Notes under the pieces: generated by a model
Told to the model about the DNA's origin: nothing
What the model saw: only the letters and a program-made list of their open reading frames with translations
Database searches by the model: none
DNA from: Bacteroidetes bacterium HGW-Bacteroidetes-5
GTDB taxonomy: Bacteria > Bacteroidota > Bacteroidia > Bacteroidales > UBA932
Direction: 5' to 3'
DNA: 64,000 nucleotides
NCBI GenBank assembly: GCA_002842515.1
Contig: PHDC01000001.1
Location: forward strand, 248,001-312,000
Program-made: the position numbers and the translations under genes
Shown here: in pieces, positions 59,880 through 64,000 of the stretch
How the letters are laid out: each line of letters begins with the position of its first letter
Numbering within the stretch: the first letter of the stretch is position 1

Positions 59880-62800
59880 ATGATGAGTACAAAGCAAAAA
59901 TTAGCTGATGATAACTTTAAGATCACCGGTAACTGGGAGAACCAGCCAAAAAAACTTAAAGAGAGAATTCACAACAAAAGCAAGGGTATCGTAAAAGTAT
60001 TCAGAGGAATCTGGATAGTGACTCTTTTGCTTAGTGTGTTCTTGTGGCAGTGCCGGAAGGACGATTTTACAGGGGAGGTCAAGGTCATTTGTCCTGAGGT
60101 AATCTCAACTGACCCTGTTGGTGGAGCCACCGATGTTCTTCTAAATAAGCTCATATCGGCAACCTTCAACACTGCGATGGACGGTATGACCATAAACACA
60201 ACAACTTTTACACTCAAACAAGGAAGCACCCCAATCCCGGGGACAGTATCCTATTCAGGTGTAGTTGCAATTTTTACCCCAGCGGTTAATCTTGCTGCCA
60301 ACACAGCTTATACCGCAACTATTACAAAAGGGGCGAAAGACCCTCTCAAAAATGCAATGATTGCAGATTATGTCTGGAACTTCACAACGGGCAGTGCACC
60401 GGCAGTTGTTTCAACCGATCCTGCAAATGGTGCTTCAGGAGTTCCTTTAGGGAAAGTAGTCTCTGTACTATTTAGCAAGCCTATGAGCTCTACTTCACTT
60501 AACTCCTCTACATTCACTATTACCCAGGGGATCACTCCTGTACCAGGTGTGATAACCTACTCCGGTAATACGGCTTTGTTTACCCCGACATCAAACTTTA
60601 CGGCAAATACGGTCTACACAGGAACAATCACTACCGGAGCAAAAGATGTTTTGGGCAACTCAATAATGAGTAATTATGTGTGGAGTTTCAACACCGGTAC
60701 TTTACCTGCGGTAATCTCGACAGATCCGGTAAATAATGCAGTAAATGTAGCCTTGAGTAAAATCGTAACTGCTACATTTAGTAAAGCGATGGATGTAACA
60801 ACTCTTAACAACACAACCTTTACAGTTAAACAGGGGGTTAATGTTGTTGCCGGAACAGTTACCTATTTTGGTAATATTGTAACATTTACACCATCTGCTC
60901 CTCTTTTACCGAGCACTCTTTACACCGGAACTATTTCATCCGATGTTAAGGATGTAACCGGGAACAAACTTCCTGCCAACTATGTATGGAGTTTTACTAC
61001 CGGAAATTTACCACTGGTTATTTCGACAGATCCAATAAACCTGGCTGTTAATGTAATCCGGGATAAGGTAATTTCTGCCACTTTTAACAAGCCTATGGAT
61101 ATGCTCTCCATAAATAGCACAACCTTTACAGTTAAAAAGGGTGCTGTTAATGTTGCCGGCACGGTAACATACAGTGGAATGAAGGCATCGTTCACACCGG
61201 CTGCAAGCCTGGATCCAAACACACTTTATACCTGTACACTAACAACAGGCATTAAAGACGAAGGCTCAAATGCAATGGCTGCAAATTATACCTGGACTTT
61301 TACAACTAACGCATTACCATTTGTTGTATCTACAGACCCACTCAATAATGATGTAAATGTAGAGTTGGATAAAAAGATAACAGCAACCTTCAATACAGCG
61401 ATGGATCCGTTATCAATGAACACAGCAACTTTTACCCTTAAACAGGGTACAATTACAGTCGCAGGTGTTGTTACATATTTTGGTAATATCGCAACATTTA
61501 CACCAAATATTGCACTATCTCCGGGTACGCTTTACAACGCATCAATTACAACAGGAGCAAAAGATGTCGTGGGTAACCAACTGGCTGCAAATTATAACTG
61601 GAGCTTTACAACCGGCGCAGTACCTGTAGTTGTATCCACAGACCCGATAAATAATGCGGTAAATGTAGCTTTAAGCAAAATCATCACAGCGACTTTCAGT
61701 AAAGCTATGGATGTATCCACACTTAACGCTTCAACTGTTACAATCAAAAATGGTTTGATACCGGTTACAGGGGTTATCACATATTTTGGGAACATTGTAA
61801 CCTTCACTCCATCCGCTCCTCTGTTACCGGGTACTCTCTACACAGGAACTATCACATCTGCTGTTCAGGATGCCACAGGTAACAACCTTGCAAATAACTA
61901 TGTTTGGAGCTTCACAACCGGAGCTTTACCTTATGTAGTATCTACAGACCCACTGAACTTAGCAGTTAATGTTCCTCTTGACAAGGTAGTCTCTGCTACA
62001 TTCAGCAAAGCTATGGATCCGCTCACTTTCAACAACACAACCTTTACAGTTAAAAAAGGTGCTGTTAATGTAGCAGGCTCTGTAACATATTTTGGGATGA
62101 AGGGTTCGTTTATACCTAATTCAAATCTGGATCCAAATACTGTTTACACTTGTACTGTAACTAATGGTGTTAAAGATGCAACCGGAAATGCAATGGCTGT
62201 AAATTACACCTGGAGCTTTACAACAGGCAGTTTGCCGGATATTACCAGACCAACTGTTATTTTGACATCTCCACTATCCAATGCAGTTAATGTTGCAGTT
62301 GGTGTAAATGTAACAGCAACATTCAGCGAGCTTATGGATAACACCTCAATCACCAATTTAACCTTTACATTGAAAAAAGGGTTGGTATCTGTTGCAGGTT
62401 TGGTATCATACAGCGGATTGATGGCTACATTTAATCCAAACGACAATCTGGAGTCCGGAACTACATATCGTGCAACTATAACCACAGGTGCTAAGGATGT
62501 TGCTGGAAATACACTAATAAGTAATTATGAGTGGGACTTTACAACAAGCTTACCTGCAGGCCCTCTTGGAATTGATCTAAGAACAGCCGGTGCCTATGCT
62601 GTACTGGCAGGGTCAGGAGTTACAAATACCGGTCCGACAATTATTAATGGAGATTTGGGTACAAGTCCAACCGGAACAATAAATGGGTTCCCTCCGGGAA
62701 TTGTTAACGGAGTGATTAATGCTGCCAACGCCTTGGCTGCACAGGCTAAACTGGATTTAACAACTGCATTCAATGATGGTCAGTCAAGATCTACCAGTGC

Positions 62801-63176
62801 AATCAGTCTTCCAGGAGATTTGAGCGGACTTACCCTCACACCGGGGCTATATGTTAACTCAACATCTGTTCTTCTATCAAGCGGGTCAGTATGGCTCGAT
62901 GCACAGGGTGACGCAAACGCAACCTTTATCTTTAAGATGGGCTCTACACTCACATCTTTGGCAGGTACTTCGGTCATTTTGAGCGGTGGTGCACAGGCTA
63001 AGAACATCTACTGGATTGTGGGAACTTCGGCTACACTTGGTACAAACTCCATTTTTTACGGAAACATCCTTGCCGATCAGTCTATAACTCTTTCAACAGG
63101 TGCCGTATTAAACGGAAGAGCACTTACGAGGATTGCAGCAGTATCACTGGATGCAAGTCTGGTAAACAAACCATAA
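59880..63176 (+). CDS. Large exported protein: eight Ig-like (Big_5/SbsA-type) repeats plus DUF3494 ice-binding domain
   Basis: A 1098-residue protein. A hydrophobic segment (about 44-56) ends at Cys58 (LSVFLWQC), a loose lipobox, so lipidation is possible. From residue 72 there are eight repeats spaced by exactly 102 residues (starts 72, 174, 276, 378, 480, 582, 684, 786), each with STDP, a DK or SK step, ATFxxAMD, and a closing W-x-F-T-T. The C-terminal domain (about 896-1098, with GIDLRTAGAYAVLAGSGVTNTG and IYWIVGTSATLG) is DUF3494, the ice-binding fold, which in many cold-free species serves as an adhesion or matrix domain. The first 43 residues, before the hydrophobic segment, are unusual (see findings). 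Confidence 0.9.
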   Translation: MMSTKQKLADDNFKITGNWENQPKKLKERIHNKSKGIVKVFRGIWIVTLLLSVFLWQCRKDDFTGEVKVICPEVISTDPVGGATDVLLNKLISATFNTAMDGMTINTTTFTLKQGSTPIPGTVSYSGVVAIFTPAVNLAANTAYTATITKGAKDPLKNAMIADYVWNFTTGSAPAVVSTDPANGASGVPLGKVVSVLFSKPMSSTSLNSSTFTITQGITPVPGVITYSGNTALFTPTSNFTANTVYTGTITTGAKDVLGNSIMSNYVWSFNTGTLPAVISTDPVNNAVNVALSKIVTATFSKAMDVTTLNNTTFTVKQGVNVVAGTVTYFGNIVTFTPSAPLLPSTLYTGTISSDVKDVTGNKLPANYVWSFTTGNLPLVISTDPINLAVNVIRDKVISATFNKPMDMLSINSTTFTVKKGAVNVAGTVTYSGMKASFTPAASLDPNTLYTCTLTTGIKDEGSNAMAANYTWTFTTNALPFVVSTDPLNNDVNVELDKKITATFNTAMDPLSMNTATFTLKQGTITVAGVVTYFGNIATFTPNIALSPGTLYNASITTGAKDVVGNQLAANYNWSFTTGAVPVVVSTDPINNAVNVALSKIITATFSKAMDVSTLNASTVTIKNGLIPVTGVITYFGNIVTFTPSAPLLPGTLYTGTITSAVQDATGNNLANNYVWSFTTGALPYVVSTDPLNLAVNVPLDKVVSATFSKAMDPLTFNNTTFTVKKGAVNVAGSVTYFGMKGSFIPNSNLDPNTVYTCTVTNGVKDATGNAMAVNYTWSFTTGSLPDITRPTVILTSPLSNAVNVAVGVNVTATFSELMDNTSITNLTFTLKKGLVSVAGLVSYSGLMATFNPNDNLESGTTYRATITTGAKDVAGNTLISNYEWDFTTSLPAGPLGIDLRTAGAYAVLAGSGVTNTGPTIINGDLGTSPTGTINGFPPGIVNGVINAANALAAQAKLDLTTAFNDGQSRSTSAISLPGDLSGLTLTPGLYVNSTSVLLSSGSVWLDAQGDANATFIFKMGSTLTSLAGTSVILSGGAQAKNIYWIVGTSATLGTNSIFYGNILADQSITLSTGAVLNGRALTRIAAVSLDASLVNKP
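60093..62552 (+). repeat. 306-bp tandem coding repeats (eight units)
   Basis: Eight in-frame units encode the Ig-like domains. Starts are 306 bases apart for units 1-8, and the last unit has a 12-base insertion. Units 3 and 6, and units 4 and 7, are more alike than neighbours, indicating block duplication of three units. Confidence 0.88.
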
Positions 63177-63211
63177 TTTGAAAAGGACAAAACTTTATAA
63201 ATGAAAATTTT

Positions 63212-64000
63212 ATGTTACGAAAAATAATGACAGTAATAGTGATGATGGCAGTTATAACTGTATCATTACAGGCACAGGAGGGTATAAGACCTCAGCCAAA
63301 GATATGGTTTGGGTTCTCCGGTGCAGCAAATTTAAATTCCTATACCGGAACAACACAAAAGTTGAATTCGGAGTTGTTTGCCCCCGGTGCCTTTCACAAC
63401 GGCTTCGGAACAGGAATGTACACCTCTTTTCTTCTTGAGTACAGGCCGAATCCGGTTTTGGGATTTATGCTAAATGTCGGTTATGATAACAAAGGGGGAA
63501 AGTTTCACACTGTGATGGCTCCTTGTAACTGCCCGGCAGATCTATATGCAAAAATCAGCTACTTCTCTATCGACCCGAGTATTCGGATTGCTCCGTTTGC
63601 ATCAAATTTCTATATGTTTTTTGGAGCAGGATATAGCTACAATCTAAAATCTGATTTTCTTTACAAACAAGATCTTCAAGAGGATGTCTATTCGGAGTTC
63701 AGCGATATGCAAAAAAATAGCTGGTCTACTCATATCGGAATTGGTTATGAGATACCTCTATCAACAATTGACAGCCCCAATCAGGTAAATCTCTCTCCAT
63801 TTGTTATGTTTAAACCATATTTTGGGCAGGATCCCCGTTCAATTGAGAGCTGGTCAATATCAACTTTACGAGTTGGTGTTGCAATAAAATTTGGTAAAAC
63901 AAAGGCAAGGAAACAGGAGGCTCCGGTCTATTACACACCTGTTGCACCTGTCACTCCCGTTGCACCTGTTGTAATTGAGAGAGATGTCCAGTTCAATGTT
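63212..64000 (+). CDS. OmpA-family outer-membrane protein, N-terminal part (3' end outside window)
   Basis: The frame from ATG 63212 stays open to the end of the window (263 codons). A signal peptide (about 1-22, ending VSLQAQ) is followed by an eight-stranded-barrel-like region with alternating aromatic residues (WFGFSGAANLN, MLNVGYDNKGGKF, FYMFFGAGYSYNL, THIGIGYEIP, LRVGVAIKFG). A proline-rich linker (PVAPVTPVAPV, about 243-253) follows, typical of the hinge before the C-terminal peptidoglycan-binding OmpA domain, which must lie downstream. It sits 35 bases after the DUF3494 gene, probably the same operon. Confidence 0.85.
   Translation, partial: MLRKIMTVIVMMAVITVSLQAQEGIRPQPKIWFGFSGAANLNSYTGTTQKLNSELFAPGAFHNGFGTGMYTSFLLEYRPNPVLGFMLNVGYDNKGGKFHTVMAPCNCPADLYAKISYFSIDPSIRIAPFASNFYMFFGAGYSYNLKSDFLYKQDLQEDVYSEFSDMQKNSWSTHIGIGYEIPLSTIDSPNQVNLSPFVMFKPYFGQDPRSIESWSISTLRVGVAIKFGKTKARKQEAPVYYTPVAPVTPVAPVVIERDVQFNV

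Noticed and set aside
60093-62552. Possible CRISPR or satellite-like array
   Set aside because: The repeats are 306 bases, in frame, without spacers, and encode Ig-like domains.

Overview
The window looks like chromosomal DNA from an AT-rich, anaerobic or microaerobic member of the Bacteroidota, most likely Bacteroidales. The reasons are repeated TAnnTTTG -7 promoter boxes with an upstream TTTG/TTG, weak Shine-Dalgarno sequences, and Bacteroidota-typical families: DUF4492-cydAB, DUF4301, type B L31, a DUF2764-containing V-ATPase operon, OMP_b-brl_3 outer-membrane proteins, and an OadG subunit fused to a lamin-tail domain. Genes are densely packed and no gene-free stretch exceeds about 210 bases. 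No insertion sequence, prophage, rRNA operon or CRISPR array was seen. The two terminal genes, lon and an OmpA-like gene, are cut by the window edges.

Layout. 1-9.5 kb: lon (3' part), ung, a minus-strand operon DUF349-yidC-yggS, trmD, and a minus-strand pair of a NapH/NapG-like polyferredoxin and a DUF362 protein. 9.6-12.6 kb: DUF4492-cydA-cydB (cytochrome bd). 12.7-15.3 kb: an unknown membrane protein and an M28 peptidase with a PDZ domain. 15.4-22.8 kb: ABC ATPase, permease, YtrA-like GntR regulator and small exported protein, then two tandem 808-residue outer-membrane beta-barrel paralogues. 22.8-28 kb: folD, ffh, tetR and lysA on the minus strand, and a deoxyhypusine-synthase-like gene divergent from lysA. 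28.1-29.6 kb: an ECF sigma factor and a putative anti-sigma gene, divergent from a membrane protein, with a symmetrical pair of ECF promoters between them. 29.6-33.6 kb: operon recF-DUF721-pdxB-DUF4301. 33.7-35.1 kb: a TPR protein and YebC.

35.2-47.2 kb is an energy block. Methylmalonyl-CoA epimerase is followed by all parts of a Na+-pumping methylmalonyl-CoA decarboxylase (carboxyltransferase, OadG-like gamma, biotin carrier, beta). Then comes a V-type ATPase operon (E, DUF2764, A, B, D, I, K) whose K subunit keeps the residues known to bind Na+. Together they suggest Na+-based energy coupling during succinate/propionate metabolism.

47.2-55.9 kb: phosphohexosamine mutase, a NamZ-like DUF1343 protein, a Bax-inhibitor-1 protein, L31, a BlaI/BlaR1 pair with a candidate operator, a TIGR02757 protein, a zeta-toxin-like kinase overlapping a 51-codon gene, and an M14 carboxypeptidase. 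55.9-64 kb: tRNA-Gly(CCC), then what looks like an envelope-stress cassette: two AraC-type regulators with an MxCxxC heavy-metal-associated-like N-terminus flanking an lmo0937-type small membrane protein, then YtxH, a holin-like protein, an unknown protein, an AI-2E-family permease, a large lipoprotein-like protein with eight 102-residue Ig-like repeats and a DUF3494 ice-binding domain, and an OmpA-like barrel.

The features most worth checking are the divergent ECF promoter pair, the MxCxxC-AraC stress cassette with its ice-binding protein, the GntR/ABC/tandem-barrel cassette, the NapH-NapG fusion, and the Na+ coupling block.
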